64,000 nucleotides of DNA from JAHDCJ01 sp039028895 (GTDB taxonomy: Bacteria > Bacteroidota > Bacteroidia > Chitinophagales > Saprospiraceae). The DNA lies in the NCBI GenBank assembly GCA_039028895.1, contig JBCCHF010000001.1:1-64000 (forward strand). The letters run 5' to 3'. Every line of letters begins with the position of its first letter. The stretch's first letter is position 1. The notes beneath the pieces are model-generated. The model had not been told where the DNA came from and did not search any database. It saw only the letters and a program-made list of their open reading frames with translations. Position numbers and translations under genes: made by a program. This document shows, piece after piece, positions 7,220 through 16,672 of this stretch.

Positions 7220-9967
7220 CTATTCAACGATCACTTTCAATCCTGCAGATCTTTCATTCACTGTAAATCTTACGGTATAAACACCGGATGGAAGAGCAGA
7301 TACATCCATCTGGTGATCGTTTTGTCCACGAACAATATTATTCATTTCATCACGAGCGATTTCGCGACCAAGAATATCGTACAACTGTATCATAACCGCA
7401 TCTGTACCTTCTGAATTGAAAGAAATATTCAATCTTTCAGAAGCAGGATTCGGGAAAAGCTCAATGCCTGAGATCACTTCCAGATCTTCTACATTAGTCA
7501 ATAGAACTACGCTGGCCGGAACACGATCAGAAACACATTCAATAGACTCTTTCTGAATCTTCCAATCATAGAAGTAGTAGTAATACTGCTGTCCGTAGAA
7601 TGAAGTAGTAATTGACCCTACGTCACCAATGGCGTAAGGATAGCTAACACCACTATTATTACGGAAAAGGTTGTTTTCAACACATCGTAGTGAAAGATCC
7701 GCTCCCAGAGGAACATCCCAGTTGAGGTCGATAACATGCTCTCCTTCATCAAGAAAAATGATTAATTCTTCGAGGACATTGCCATCACCATCTACCAAAC
7801 GGATCGTTCTGTTGGCATCAGGGGCATTGGCAGGTACATATACTCTGACAGACAATAGAGTGAATTCTTCCCAAACATCAAAATAGCTGTAGGCACCTGT
7901 GCCAGGCAATCCACCGCCACCTGCATTATCTGCCTTACCACCATCTTGTAGTTCACCTCCATAAAGTGTATGGGATTCTACATAGAACGTATTAGGCGCA
8001 TCAATGAAAGGAATATTGTAATCAGGACCAGTACCTAATAGCGTTCCACCGGTTGGTGCATCATACCACTCAAGGTTTTCTCCTGTTGCAGATAACGTTA
8101 CAGGTCCAGGCATTGTAATTTCAACATCTTCAGTAACTGGCTCAGGAGCGTCAAGAACAGTAACACTAACTGGTAGTGAAACGAGTCCGGTCTCACTGCA
8201 TACTGATTCAACTGTAACCGCATAGGTACCTGTCTCAGTTACAGTAATTGAAGGTCCTGTCATCCCATTTGACCAAACAGGATTAATGCCGTCAGAAATT
8301 GAAAGATTAACAGAACCACCTTCACAGAAGATTTCGACACCATCCATGGTGATAGAAGGCACTTCTTCAATTATATTGGTTAATACAACGTTGTTTGACA
8401 ATGAAACACATCCAGCCATATCAGTCATGATAACGCTATAAGCACCAGGCTGATCAACTGTAACATCCGAGGTGGTTTCACCATTTGACCAGGAATAAGA
8501 ATCAAAACCAAGAGGAGCTGACAAAACAATTGATTCTCCGGCACAAACTTCAGTAGGACCATCGGATAGGATAGTCGACTCAGCAAGAACACAACCTGCT
8601 TCAGGGATGACGATTGTCGTATTAATGTCAGGATTATCAACTACAGAAACCATTCCTGATGGCCATTTAACAACGATCTGTGTGATCGCAGTCGAAGTAC
8701 CAATGCCGAAGTGAGTGGTTAGGGTACTCATTGGTGAAAAGCTCTCTCCTGAGCGCACTTCACGAATTTGGATACCCCAGTCTCCGTAAATCTCAACACG
8801 GGCACCGATTCCATTTTTGTTTGAAACGATACCTTCAGTAACGATTTTAATCCAGTTATTATCATTACCATCGTTAAGCCATAAGGCATTATTCTTGATT
8901 ACATCAAGGAAACCATCGTTATTGAAATCTCCGATTCCACCATCATCAAATGGCAGGTCAACTCCGGTAAAGGTCATATTGCCATTGTTGATATAGAGCT
9001 CACGATTTAACTCAGAGAAAATATCTACATAACCATCGTTATTGAAATCTCCAGAGCCATTTTCCCATGCTCCAAGGTCACTTGCATTGATGCCAGTGGT
9101 AGCGATGATATCTGTGAAGTTACCGTTACCATCATTCTCCATGAAACGATTTTGGAAGTCGTGGTTAACAATAAAGGCATCAAAATCACCATCATTGTCA
9201 AAATCTTCGAATACAGTTGACCATGATTGTGCATTATCAGCCATATTGATTTCTCCAGCTACCTCTGTGTAGGTACCATCGCCATTATTGCGATACATGA
9301 GATTGGTTCTTTCAGGGTCACCTGAAGTAGAACCCTGGCGGCATTTGGTAATGTAAAGGTCAGTATGAGAGTCATTATTATAATCGACCCACAAAGCTGC
9401 ATAGTTGCCAGGCATATTGGCAGTTTGGATCAAATTCTGATCTTCAACCATATTGCCGGTACCATCATTAACATAAGGGTGTGACTGGTCTACATCGTGA
9501 CAAACAAACGCATCAAGGATTCCATCATTATTGATATCAGCCATAGTTGAGCGCTGTGAGAAAATGTAGTCATTGATATACTGCTCTGTAAAACCGGTGC
9601 CATCACCATTGTTGATGAGGAATGAAACACGGTTTCCTGATCCGATCACCAGGTCATTGAGACCATCGGAGTTAAGATCACCTGCAGCCATACTCCATGA
9701 CGGGTAATTCTGAAGGTTTTGAGCAAAATCATCTTGTAAAAAGGTGCCATCAGCTTGCTGATAGTCGATATAGATGTGTCCATTTGTTATCCGGACAACA
9801 TCATCCAGGTAGTCTCCGTTCATATCGACTGCACAGTCTTCGTAACCGCCACCTGAAATGGGGTTGAGCAATGAACCGCTATTTGTAAATGTCACCTGGG
9901 CATTAGCCTGGTAAACAAAACAACAAACAGTCAATAAAAACGTAAGTAATTTGGAGAAATGTTTCAT
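7220..9967 (-). CDS. T9SS-exported FG-GAP/VCBS protein with ASPIC-UnbV and Ig-like domains
   Basis: 915 residues from the ATG at 9967, which starts a clear signal peptide (ending ANAQ). Residues about 25-375 hold repeated calcium-binding FG-GAP/VCBS motifs (DINNDGILDA, DFDNDGDFDA, DFNNDGYVDI, DFNNDGFLDV), expected to make a beta-propeller. At about 385-450 there is an ASPIC/UnbV domain (RSGESF, HFGIG, VVKWPSG). Ig-like modules follow (YSWSNGETTSDV; WSNGMTGPSI; WYDAPTGG). The last 80 residues are a type A T9SS sorting domain (LFPNPASERLNI, then GVYTVRF). It is thus a secreted or cell-surface adhesin-like protein; ligand unknown. The cytochrome gene lies 80 bases upstream on the same strand, so co-transcription is possible. 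Confidence 0.9.
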   Translation of the reverse strand: MKHFSKLLTFLLTVCCFVYQANAQVTFTNSGSLLNPISGGGYEDCAVDMNGDYLDDVVRITNGHIYIDYQQADGTFLQDDFAQNLQNYPSWSMAAGDLNSDGLNDLVIGSGNRVSFLINNGDGTGFTEQYINDYIFSQRSTMADINNDGILDAFVCHDVDQSHPYVNDGTGNMVEDQNLIQTANMPGNYAALWVDYNNDSHTDLYITKCRQGSTSGDPERTNLMYRNNGDGTYTEVAGEINMADNAQSWSTVFEDFDNDGDFDAFIVNHDFQNRFMENDGNGNFTDIIATTGINASDLGAWENGSGDFNNDGYVDIFSELNRELYINNGNMTFTGVDLPFDDGGIGDFNNDGFLDVIKNNALWLNDGNDNNWIKIVTEGIVSNKNGIGARVEIYGDWGIQIREVRSGESFSPMSTLTTHFGIGTSTAITQIVVKWPSGMVSVVDNPDINTTIVIPEAGCVLAESTILSDGPTEVCAGESIVLSAPLGFDSYSWSNGETTSDVTVDQPGAYSVIMTDMAGCVSLSNNVVLTNIIEEVPSITMDGVEIFCEGGSVNLSISDGINPVWSNGMTGPSITVTETGTYAVTVESVCSETGLVSLPVSVTVLDAPEPVTEDVEITMPGPVTLSATGENLEWYDAPTGGTLLGTGPDYNIPFIDAPNTFYVESHTLYGGELQDGGKADNAGGGGLPGTGAYSYFDVWEEFTLLSVRVYVPANAPDANRTIRLVDGDGNVLEELIIFLDEGEHVIDLNWDVPLGADLSLRCVENNLFRNNSGVSYPYAIGDVGSITTSFYGQQYYYYFYDWKIQKESIECVSDRVPASVVLLTNVEDLEVISGIELFPNPASERLNISFNSEGTDAVMIQLYDILGREIARDEMNNIVRGQNDHQMDVSALPSGVYTVRFTVNERSAGLKVIVE

Positions 9968-10047
9968 AACGATTATGTGTGTTTGGTTCGTATAATTCAA
10001 TTTATCGACACAGATCAGGGCCTCTTACCACTATTATGGTATCTTAA

Positions 10048-11985
10048 TTAGCGTACTGCTTTAACTACCTGATATCTGCCATCTTCTGATTCAAAGCAAA
10101 GTATATACACAGCTGTACTGCCGGGCAAAGATAACGTATAATCGCCACTCTGGCTTGTATATTTGCGAAACAACCGACCATCTTCACGGTAAATATAAAG
10201 GTCATGTTGCTTTTTTGACTTAATTATGATTTCAGAAGTCCCCGGCCGGACATTTAGCACTTCCACAAAGTCTTCATTAGCTTCAACTTCGAAAATGCTG
10301 GTTACCCCTTCCACTGTGACTTCATCTTGCTTGACCAACACCGGTGTTCTGTCAGCTTCCTGGAACATAGTGTGAAAGTCATTAATTTCCGGCGTATTTG
10401 TGGAAAACATTTCTGCCATCCAATCCGGAGGAGCGACCTGGTACCATACCCTGGCTGTCACTTCGATAGCTCCTGTGTAACCATTGGTCGGCACATTGTA
10501 GAACAAAATATCTTTACCAGTTCCTTCTACCCCATTATCTTCGTTGAAATTTGGATCATCTACAGCGAGTCCGGCAATCAATGTTGTGTCGTAGGTTGGA
10601 TGTAATTTTGAAAATCCTTCTGGAGTTAATCGGTTATCTTTTAGTGGATGATGACCTCTTACCAATACAGTTGTTTTGTCTCCATTTACATCACCAATGA
10701 CCAGTTCATAAATCTGAACCTCATCTTCTGAACGTATAACTTCGTAATGTGGTTCATAAGGCTGATTAATACCTTCGAGTTCAAAGTCATTATCCCACCC
10801 GCCTGAACGGAAAATAGTATCACCTTCTGTACCAGTGACCATGAACTCAACGAATATCCTGCGTGAAGGATAGCCCGAAGGAAATTTATGACCGGCAAGG
10901 TTGTGTAGCTCAAGTTCAAAAAAGGCAGTATCAGCAGTTCTTTCAAGGCTGGTCAGGTCGAGGTTGAGCGATTGGTTTTGCAGCATATCGTAGGTTGCTG
11001 CCAGGGTCGCATCGAAATCCGCTTCTGTTGCCGTGATCCCCAGTTCTTCTATCCTGTCTTTCATGAGTTCAAGCATGAAGGTATTGGCACCAGCAAATTC
11101 ATGCAGGGAAAAAGGCGTCCGTGGTTCTGTTTCATATCCTGCAATTAGGAAGAACATACCTTTGGTGAGTTTTGGCATATGGCACCCTTGGCAAGTAATA
11201 TTATCCAGGTCGTAACGGGAATTCAACCATTCGTGATAGGTTGCCTGCTCCACGAAGGTGTTGCCATCTGTATTTCCTGCAAAGTCAAAGGTTTCAGTGA
11301 TCAGCGTGTGACAACCGGCACAGATACCTGCATCCTGGATATGCAGACTAAATTCTGGAGAGTAATTGGCTTCGCTGACCATGGGGCTTGCAAGAGGACT
11401 TTCAAAAGGCCCATAAGCGACCTGCAGCGTATCAAAATTAACATGTCCCGAATGTGTGAACCCAAGGTCTACAGTTGATTGCTGGTGACAAGCAAGGCAA
11501 GAAACGCCATCTAATGCTATGGAGTCATTAAGCAATTCAGCCATGGTGTATTCTGTAGCTCCTGCATGTAACGCAGCAAAATGGCCTAATGGGGCATGGC
11601 AGGAAGTACATTTGGTTTCTAAAACGGCCTGATGTTGGGGATATAAAGCCACTTCATGACTTACTTTCGCCCGCCAAAATGGATCTTTCGCCGAGTTAGC
11701 CATCATCGTAGCCCTCCAATCATCAACTACGTTTATATCATTTCCAAAAGGATCGACAGAAGCTATGCCTTCCGGGTCATATCCATGACATTCCACGCAT
11801 TCTCCTGAACCAGCGAAAAGGCCATTGAATCCTTCAGGGAGAGAGTCAATCATATTTTCAAAAGTTTTCAACTCTTCCATTGTATGGAAACCCTGAAGAC
11901 CATTGTTCGAACTAAATGGCAGATTACAGATAAAAGGAATGGTAAACAATACAATGCATACCATTATCTTCCGCTTATCTTTCAT
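10048..11985 (-). CDS. secreted five-heme cytochrome c family protein with C-terminal sorting-like domain
   Basis: 645 residues with an N-terminal hydrophobic export signal (about 8-24). Five CxxCH heme-attachment motifs are visible: CVECH (63), CTSCH (126), CLACH (163), CAGCH (222) and CQGCH (265); the last is followed by MPKL. Residues about 340-560 look like a beta-rich domain without hemes, and the final 70 residues (GTSEIIIKSK, LYIYREDGRLFRKY, VYILCFESEDG) resemble a T9SS sorting domain though without the usual PNP motif. Cytochromes of this type occur in the envelope of Bacteroidota and are assumed to move electrons; the partner is unknown. The next gene downstream is the FG-GAP protein. 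A -7-like TATTTTTG at 12096-12103 lies 110 bases upstream. Confidence 0.85.
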   Translation of the reverse strand: MKDKRKIMVCIVLFTIPFICNLPFSSNNGLQGFHTMEELKTFENMIDSLPEGFNGLFAGSGECVECHGYDPEGIASVDPFGNDINVVDDWRATMMANSAKDPFWRAKVSHEVALYPQHQAVLETKCTSCHAPLGHFAALHAGATEYTMAELLNDSIALDGVSCLACHQQSTVDLGFTHSGHVNFDTLQVAYGPFESPLASPMVSEANYSPEFSLHIQDAGICAGCHTLITETFDFAGNTDGNTFVEQATYHEWLNSRYDLDNITCQGCHMPKLTKGMFFLIAGYETEPRTPFSLHEFAGANTFMLELMKDRIEELGITATEADFDATLAATYDMLQNQSLNLDLTSLERTADTAFFELELHNLAGHKFPSGYPSRRIFVEFMVTGTEGDTIFRSGGWDNDFELEGINQPYEPHYEVIRSEDEVQIYELVIGDVNGDKTTVLVRGHHPLKDNRLTPEGFSKLHPTYDTTLIAGLAVDDPNFNEDNGVEGTGKDILFYNVPTNGYTGAIEVTARVWYQVAPPDWMAEMFSTNTPEINDFHTMFQEADRTPVLVKQDEVTVEGVTSIFEVEANEDFVEVLNVRPGTSEIIIKSKKQHDLYIYREDGRLFRKYTSQSGDYTLSLPGSTAVYILCFESEDGRYQVVKAVR

Positions 11986-12163
11986 AGGAGAATTGTTTTT
12001 GCGTTATCTCTGATTTATCAAAAAGTTTGTGGGGGAAAGGCATAGTAGGGGGGATACGTGAAATTAAGAAATTGAATATAAATTCGAGGTTTTCACAAAA
12101 ATATTGACCTTGTTTTGACAAACGCTATTTTGACTGGTTCTAAACAAGTTGATATCCCTTCTC

Positions 12164-13519
12164 TTATTTGATCTTTTGACCAGGCTCAAATTCTTCCGTA
12201 GAGACCAATTCGCCTTTTTGATATACCGAAATTTGCCTTACGGATCCATCATCATAAAAAAAGGTTTCTTCCCCTTGTTTTTTGTCCTGGTTGTAGGCGG
12301 TCGTGCTAATTAAGGTATCATCCATATACTCTTTAATGATTCCTTGTCTTTTATAGTTTACAAAAGGTACTTCTCTTCGAAGCACTGACATCACTGTTTC
12401 TGGTTGGAAAATATATATCCCGGTTCCATCTTTTAATAGTTGTCTTCCTTTCTCTGTCCAGTAATTTCTATATACCTGTACATCGTCGATAAACTCTGCC
12501 TCCAGCTTTTTCTTCTTATCTGGATAAAATTGCAAAAATGGGCCATTGGGATTGCCATTTACATAAGAAATTTCCTCTGCGAGGGTACCGTTTTCGTACC
12601 AAGTTTTTTGTACTCCATGTTTTTGGTTAAGGGCATTATATCTTTCCTCCCTGTCCTTCTTTCCAATTTCAAACCAATATTCCACAAGCACTCCCTCATC
12701 AGAAAAGGTTTCAGATAACCTGAGTTGACCGTTTGGGTACCAGGTCTTCTGATTGCCTTGCTGTTTGCCTTCCATCCAAGTTTGCTCAGTACATGGGGTC
12801 CCATCATCAAACCATGTTTTTACGATCCCATTAATTTGTCCTTTATCTAATGGAATCTGTTCCTTTAATTGACCGGACTCAAAATGAGTTTCCAAAATAC
12901 CAGTGTACAGGGGATCAATTTCGTCACCATTTTTTGCTGTACAAAAATCCGAAGGATACGATTTAATGATTTTTTCGAAATTCAGCCTTGTTGCTGCTGC
13001 CGTTATGGCATACAGGCTATCTACTTCCGTAAATGCTTTTGCAGCAGTAAAGACTGACAGCCCTAAGGGGTCATCTTCTTTAGACTTTTTGTTTATCACC
13101 TTTTTTGAAATCTTATAGGCTTTGGTCAATAACTCCTCAAGTTCCTCATCACCTGTATGTTGCATACCTTTCTTAAGAAATGGATAATACTCTGATTGAT
13201 TACTGGTGAAATAATTGGCAAATCCTCCCTTGTTCATGGCATCATCCATCATCCACCATAGATAAAGTGCTTTTTGATTTGGGGAAAATCGGCGAAAGGT
13301 TATCTCTGGCTGAATGGATATTCCTGCGAGGTTTTGGAGTGGCATAACGATCGCTCTAATCAGATCGAACCCTTTTAACCTGAAAAAATCTGCCTCTGCA
13401 ATTTCTGGCCTGAAATGATCTGATTCATCGAATTGGCTAAAGACGTCATTTTTTTTCACCATATCATTTCTAATTATCAAAACACCAGCTATTCCGGCAA
13501 GGAAAAGCAGAAAAGACAA
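12164..13519 (-). CDS. DUF4375 (DMP19-like) plus MORN-2/YwqK-like repeat fusion
   Basis: 451 residues from a TTG at 13519. Residues 1-17 form a membrane segment. Residues about 80-190 resemble DUF4375, the domain of the DNA-mimic protein DMP19: the hallmark xxGGFxxYF appears as NKGGFANYF at 96-104. From about 200 to the end there are repeated MORN-2/YwqK-type units (GxxKTWYxNGxL, as in KTWYPNGQL and KTWYENGTL). The upstream codons encode Ile-Asn-Phe-Arg-Lys-Tyr, which would suit a membrane anchor, but no ATG, GTG or TTG lies between them and the stop, so the start is uncertain. YwqK homologues are often named antitoxins; no toxin gene is next to it. It probably ends the transcript that begins with the arylsulfotransferase-like gene. 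Confidence 0.7.
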   Translation of the reverse strand: MSFLLFLAGIAGVLIIRNDMVKKNDVFSQFDESDHFRPEIAEADFFRLKGFDLIRAIVMPLQNLAGISIQPEITFRRFSPNQKALYLWWMMDDAMNKGGFANYFTSNQSEYYPFLKKGMQHTGDEELEELLTKAYKISKKVINKKSKEDDPLGLSVFTAAKAFTEVDSLYAITAAATRLNFEKIIKSYPSDFCTAKNGDEIDPLYTGILETHFESGQLKEQIPLDKGQINGIVKTWFDDGTPCTEQTWMEGKQQGNQKTWYPNGQLRLSETFSDEGVLVEYWFEIGKKDREERYNALNQKHGVQKTWYENGTLAEEISYVNGNPNGPFLQFYPDKKKKLEAEFIDDVQVYRNYWTEKGRQLLKDGTGIYIFQPETVMSVLRREVPFVNYKRQGIIKEYMDDTLISTTAYNQDKKQGEETFFYDDGSVRQISVYQKGELVSTEEFEPGQKIK

Positions 13520-13589
13520 TATGTACTTTCTGAAATTGATAGTTCAGGTGTTTATTTTTACTTCTTCAGACGCAGGAATGATGAAAAAG

Positions 13590-14264
13590 TCATTTTTGAC
13601 TGATATCCAATTCGTTTTCAAGGAGCTCAAGCAATTCTGTGGCAGCATCCAAAGATTGCTTGTACATAACTCCTGATAATTGTTTAAACTTTTGATTGTG
13701 GGCCACAAGGTTAAGGAACACATCATCCTTCAATAATGCCCTAAATTCCGTTTTTTTCATTTCAGGCCCATAGTCTTGAAGGAATGGAAAATGGTTATTG
13801 AAATAAGGAATCATTTCTTCCATGACAAACTGTTTGTCTATTTCATTCCATTCCTCAGCAATTCGGTAAAATGAGGTATAAAGTTCGATAAGTTTGTACC
13901 TCAGATCGCGATTTTTTATCAACCTGGTGTTTCCCGATTCCTGGAGTTCTCGGTACCCGATATCAGTTTTCACAAATATGCTGTACGTCCTCAAGGTCGC
14001 CAAAAAGAAGGTAACACTATCTTCCTTGACCAGGATGCTATCATTGAGAAAAGAGCCATAATAACCATCAAATTTCTTTATCATCTTTTCTCCATGAATA
14101 AGTCGGGCGGTATCTACCTGGAGGTTTTCGTAAATCGTTTGTAATGAATCTTTCTCAATATTTCGATTCCCGATGTTGGTCCGCCATTCGTTAACGAGAA
14201 ATGAAAGTGTAATACCCAAAATTATCACCATCAACTCAACAAGGTAAGACCTCCATTTTTTCAT
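13590..14264 (-). CDS. DUF6090-like membrane-anchored protein
   Basis: 224 residues. A single membrane helix at about 6-24 follows a Lys/Arg-rich start and ends in VNEWR, the layout of DUF6090-type proteins of Bacteroidota (membrane anchor followed by NNW or NEW and a helical domain). The remainder is predicted helical, with no catalytic motif that I recognise. Function unknown. It starts 15 bases after the stop of the arylsulfotransferase-like gene, so the two are very likely co-transcribed. Confidence 0.65.
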   Translation of the reverse strand: MKKWRSYLVELMVIILGITLSFLVNEWRTNIGNRNIEKDSLQTIYENLQVDTARLIHGEKMIKKFDGYYGSFLNDSILVKEDSVTFFLATLRTYSIFVKTDIGYRELQESGNTRLIKNRDLRYKLIELYTSFYRIAEEWNEIDKQFVMEEMIPYFNNHFPFLQDYGPEMKKTEFRALLKDDVFLNLVAHNQKFKQLSGVMYKQSLDAATELLELLENELDISQK

Positions 14265-14279
14265 TTGAAACCAGTTAGT

Positions 14280-15938
14280 TTAGCGAAGAATAACGACTTT
14301 CTGCATAGACAAGCCTTGAACTGAGAGAAAGTACACACCATTGTCCAATGGCGAGATATCGATTTCTACCTTTCGGGAAAACTGAATCTGGCTTTCAAAG
14401 ACCTTCCTGCCGGGAGCATCAAATATCTTAAGTTGGCCTGATATTTCTTTTGGGAACTCAACAATTAGCCAGTTAATCGCAGGATTGGGATATACAATAA
14501 AGTATTTTTCATCTGGTTCCATCACTGAGGTGGTGACCGGACAATCAATATCTTCGGGGTTAATTTCGATCGGTAGGCCAGGGGTTAAATCCTTTCCGGT
14601 TAAACCGGGAAAATCGGGACTATATCGGTAACAGCGGAAAACAGAATTATCCTGGCCTGGTCCGGAAGGTATGGGATTACCCTGTGTAACGATACCTCCA
14701 CCCGACGCCGGATTGACATATTCCCAAACGGTATTACCCTGGCTATCAACTTCCACGAAACGACCATCAGAAGATTCACAAAGCAGGATATTGCCATTTG
14801 GAAGCACCTGGGCATTCCCCATGTACGGTGTATAGAAATCTGACGGATTTGGGGCAATAAACGTTGTTAGTGACTCTGTTGGACCGAAAGGCTCCTGACC
14901 GATAATAATATAATTGCCATCATTATCTACAGGTGGATCCACAACTTCAACTGTAGAAAAATCTGGCCCTACCTGACCAAAACCATTGTTGAATACCATG
15001 AACTTGCCACCATTCTCTAATCCTTCAGGAATCCATGAGGCGTCATGTTGCTTAAACAACATTCGGTCATCTTCGTCTCCCCTATCGTAAACTTCAGGGT
15101 TGCCCCAACGGTATAATATATCGCCGCCTTTTCCGGAATTACCACCAGTATGCCCGGCAGCTTCTTCGGTGGTAGTACTATGATCAATGACATAAAACTC
15201 ATCATTAAACCTGGAACTGATCACGATCTGATCGAGTACCGGGTTATATTCAATACTATTACAGTGCAACCAGTCTGCGCCGCTGTTACCCGGATGATAA
15301 TTGATATCCAATAATTCTGGGTGATCTGCCACTATCCCATAGTTATCTTTGGTTGGGTCGTATTCCTGAACGAGATGATCCCAGATATGCCACTTCCAAA
15401 CGATGGTCCCACTATCCTGTCCCACTGGTTCAACTTCTACGATATGGACTGGGTATATCCCAATAGGCGTTACAACGCTGGGGTTACGACCTGCCTGAAT
15501 GGCTTCTTCCATTGTCTTTGTCTCCCAAGCCAATATCAGGACATTGCCATTAGGCATATAGGCTACATCGTGATGCTGCATTGTGGAATCACTATTATAC
15601 CAATACTCCCAAAGCACATTACTATCCCAGTCTAAAATCTGGATAATTCCACCATAGCCGCCTGCATTTACGACAGGTAATTCAGGCACTCTGCTTGCTT
15701 TCAATAAATGTCCGTTTTCAAGAAGGTAGGCCGAATTACCCGGGGTATAGTCACTTTCCCATTCATGGACAAGGTTTCCACAATGATCAATCAGATAAGT
15801 AGTGGTGGTTCGAATTGGGGCAAACAAGGTATAACCTTCATAAGAATCAGGAGACACCGAAAAAAGCCCAACAGTTTGATCCTGAGCACAGATCAATGCT
15901 GGAAAAATTAATAGACAAATAAAAAACAGCTTTTTCAT
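14280..15938 (-). CDS. arylsulfotransferase (ASST)-like secreted protein with T9SS sorting domain
   Basis: 552 residues from the ATG at 15938, which begins a signal peptide ending ICAQ; an in-frame TTG four codons upstream is less likely. The body shows the repeating beta-propeller pattern of the ASST family (GNLVHEW, GHLLKAS, NVLWEYW, HHDVAYMPNGNVLIL, HDASWIPEG, NGNILLCESSDGR). The His residues in HHDV and QHDA are candidates for the active site, since the family transfers sulfate through a histidine; this is inference. The last 80 residues are a T9SS sorting domain (VYPNPAINWLIVEFP; GVYFLSVQG). Whether it really moves sulfate between phenols is unknown. First gene of a likely three-gene unit. 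Confidence 0.8.
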   Translation of the reverse strand: MKKLFFICLLIFPALICAQDQTVGLFSVSPDSYEGYTLFAPIRTTTTYLIDHCGNLVHEWESDYTPGNSAYLLENGHLLKASRVPELPVVNAGGYGGIIQILDWDSNVLWEYWYNSDSTMQHHDVAYMPNGNVLILAWETKTMEEAIQAGRNPSVVTPIGIYPVHIVEVEPVGQDSGTIVWKWHIWDHLVQEYDPTKDNYGIVADHPELLDINYHPGNSGADWLHCNSIEYNPVLDQIVISSRFNDEFYVIDHSTTTEEAAGHTGGNSGKGGDILYRWGNPEVYDRGDEDDRMLFKQHDASWIPEGLENGGKFMVFNNGFGQVGPDFSTVEVVDPPVDNDGNYIIIGQEPFGPTESLTTFIAPNPSDFYTPYMGNAQVLPNGNILLCESSDGRFVEVDSQGNTVWEYVNPASGGGIVTQGNPIPSGPGQDNSVFRCYRYSPDFPGLTGKDLTPGLPIEINPEDIDCPVTTSVMEPDEKYFIVYPNPAINWLIVEFPKEISGQLKIFDAPGRKVFESQIQFSRKVEIDISPLDNGVYFLSVQGLSMQKVVILR

Positions 15939-16027
15939 TGAGTCTTGCAATTTAAGAGTTTGTTTTCAAATAATCTTCGGTCAATTGATAGATATATTTC
16001 AATTGCTTTTGATTATTTTCATCGGGT

Positions 16028-16666
16028 ATGAAAGTTGCCGAATTAAAAGACAACAACAATTTTTACCTCCTTTTAGAATTAAATCACAAAGAGATTCTTC
16101 CATTTATTATGGAAGAATTGAGACGCAAGACCATTACCACTTTTGTTTTTAAGGGGAGCTGTGTCATCCTTTTGCTGTTATACGCAGTGGCCTTATATTT
16201 TTATATCAGCAGTGGTGCAATCGGGTTTGCGGAAAGTATCGCTTTTTGGTGCATAGGGGTATTTTTGGGAACTACAGCCATTATTCCTTTCCATGAGTGG
16301 CTCCACGGCATCGCTTATAAATTAGTAGGGGCGCCCAAAGTTTCTTACAGGGGAAGTTTTAAACAAATGATGTTTTATGCTGCAGCGGATCAGTTTGTAA
16401 TAGGGATGAATAGTTTCAGGTTTGTTGCATTGACCCCGTTTGTCGTCATTTCAGCCCTTTTGATAGCTGGATATTTTCACAGTGGATATGCATTAAAGTT
16501 TGGCATCCTCGGCTTTTTGATATCACACACAATAGCTTGTGCTGGTGACTTCGGGTTACTAAGTTATATTGAAACCCAACATGATAAAACCTTGTACACC
16601 TACGATGATATGGAAAACGAGGTATCATATGTATATGCGGTCAAAGAGCCACCACCAGAAGCATAG
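16028..16666 (+). CDS. DUF3267 family membrane protein (putative zincin)
   Basis: 212 residues with four hydrophobic segments (about 40-60, 70-87, 135-155, 160-175). Between the second and third is FHEWLHGIAYKLVGAP, the HExxH zinc-binding pattern that defines DUF3267 proteins (usual form HELIHG). These are predicted membrane metalloproteases or relatives; no substrate is known. The gene faces the arylsulfotransferase gene head to head with 89 bases between, and its stop is 6 bases from the convergent radical SAM gene. Confidence 0.8.
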   Translation: MKVAELKDNNNFYLLLELNHKEILPFIMEELRRKTITTFVFKGSCVILLLLYAVALYFYISSGAIGFAESIAFWCIGVFLGTTAIIPFHEWLHGIAYKLVGAPKVSYRGSFKQMMFYAAADQFVIGMNSFRFVALTPFVVISALLIAGYFHSGYALKFGILGFLISHTIACAGDFGLLSYIETQHDKTLYTYDDMENEVSYVYAVKEPPPEA

Positions 16667-16672
16667 GCCTGA

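Noticed and set aside
11900..11985. Lipoprotein signal in the cytochrome
   Set aside because: The Cys near residue 20 lacks a proper lipobox.
12164..13519. Toxin-antitoxin label because of YwqK-type repeats
   Set aside because: No toxin gene is adjacent and the protein is a membrane-anchored fusion.
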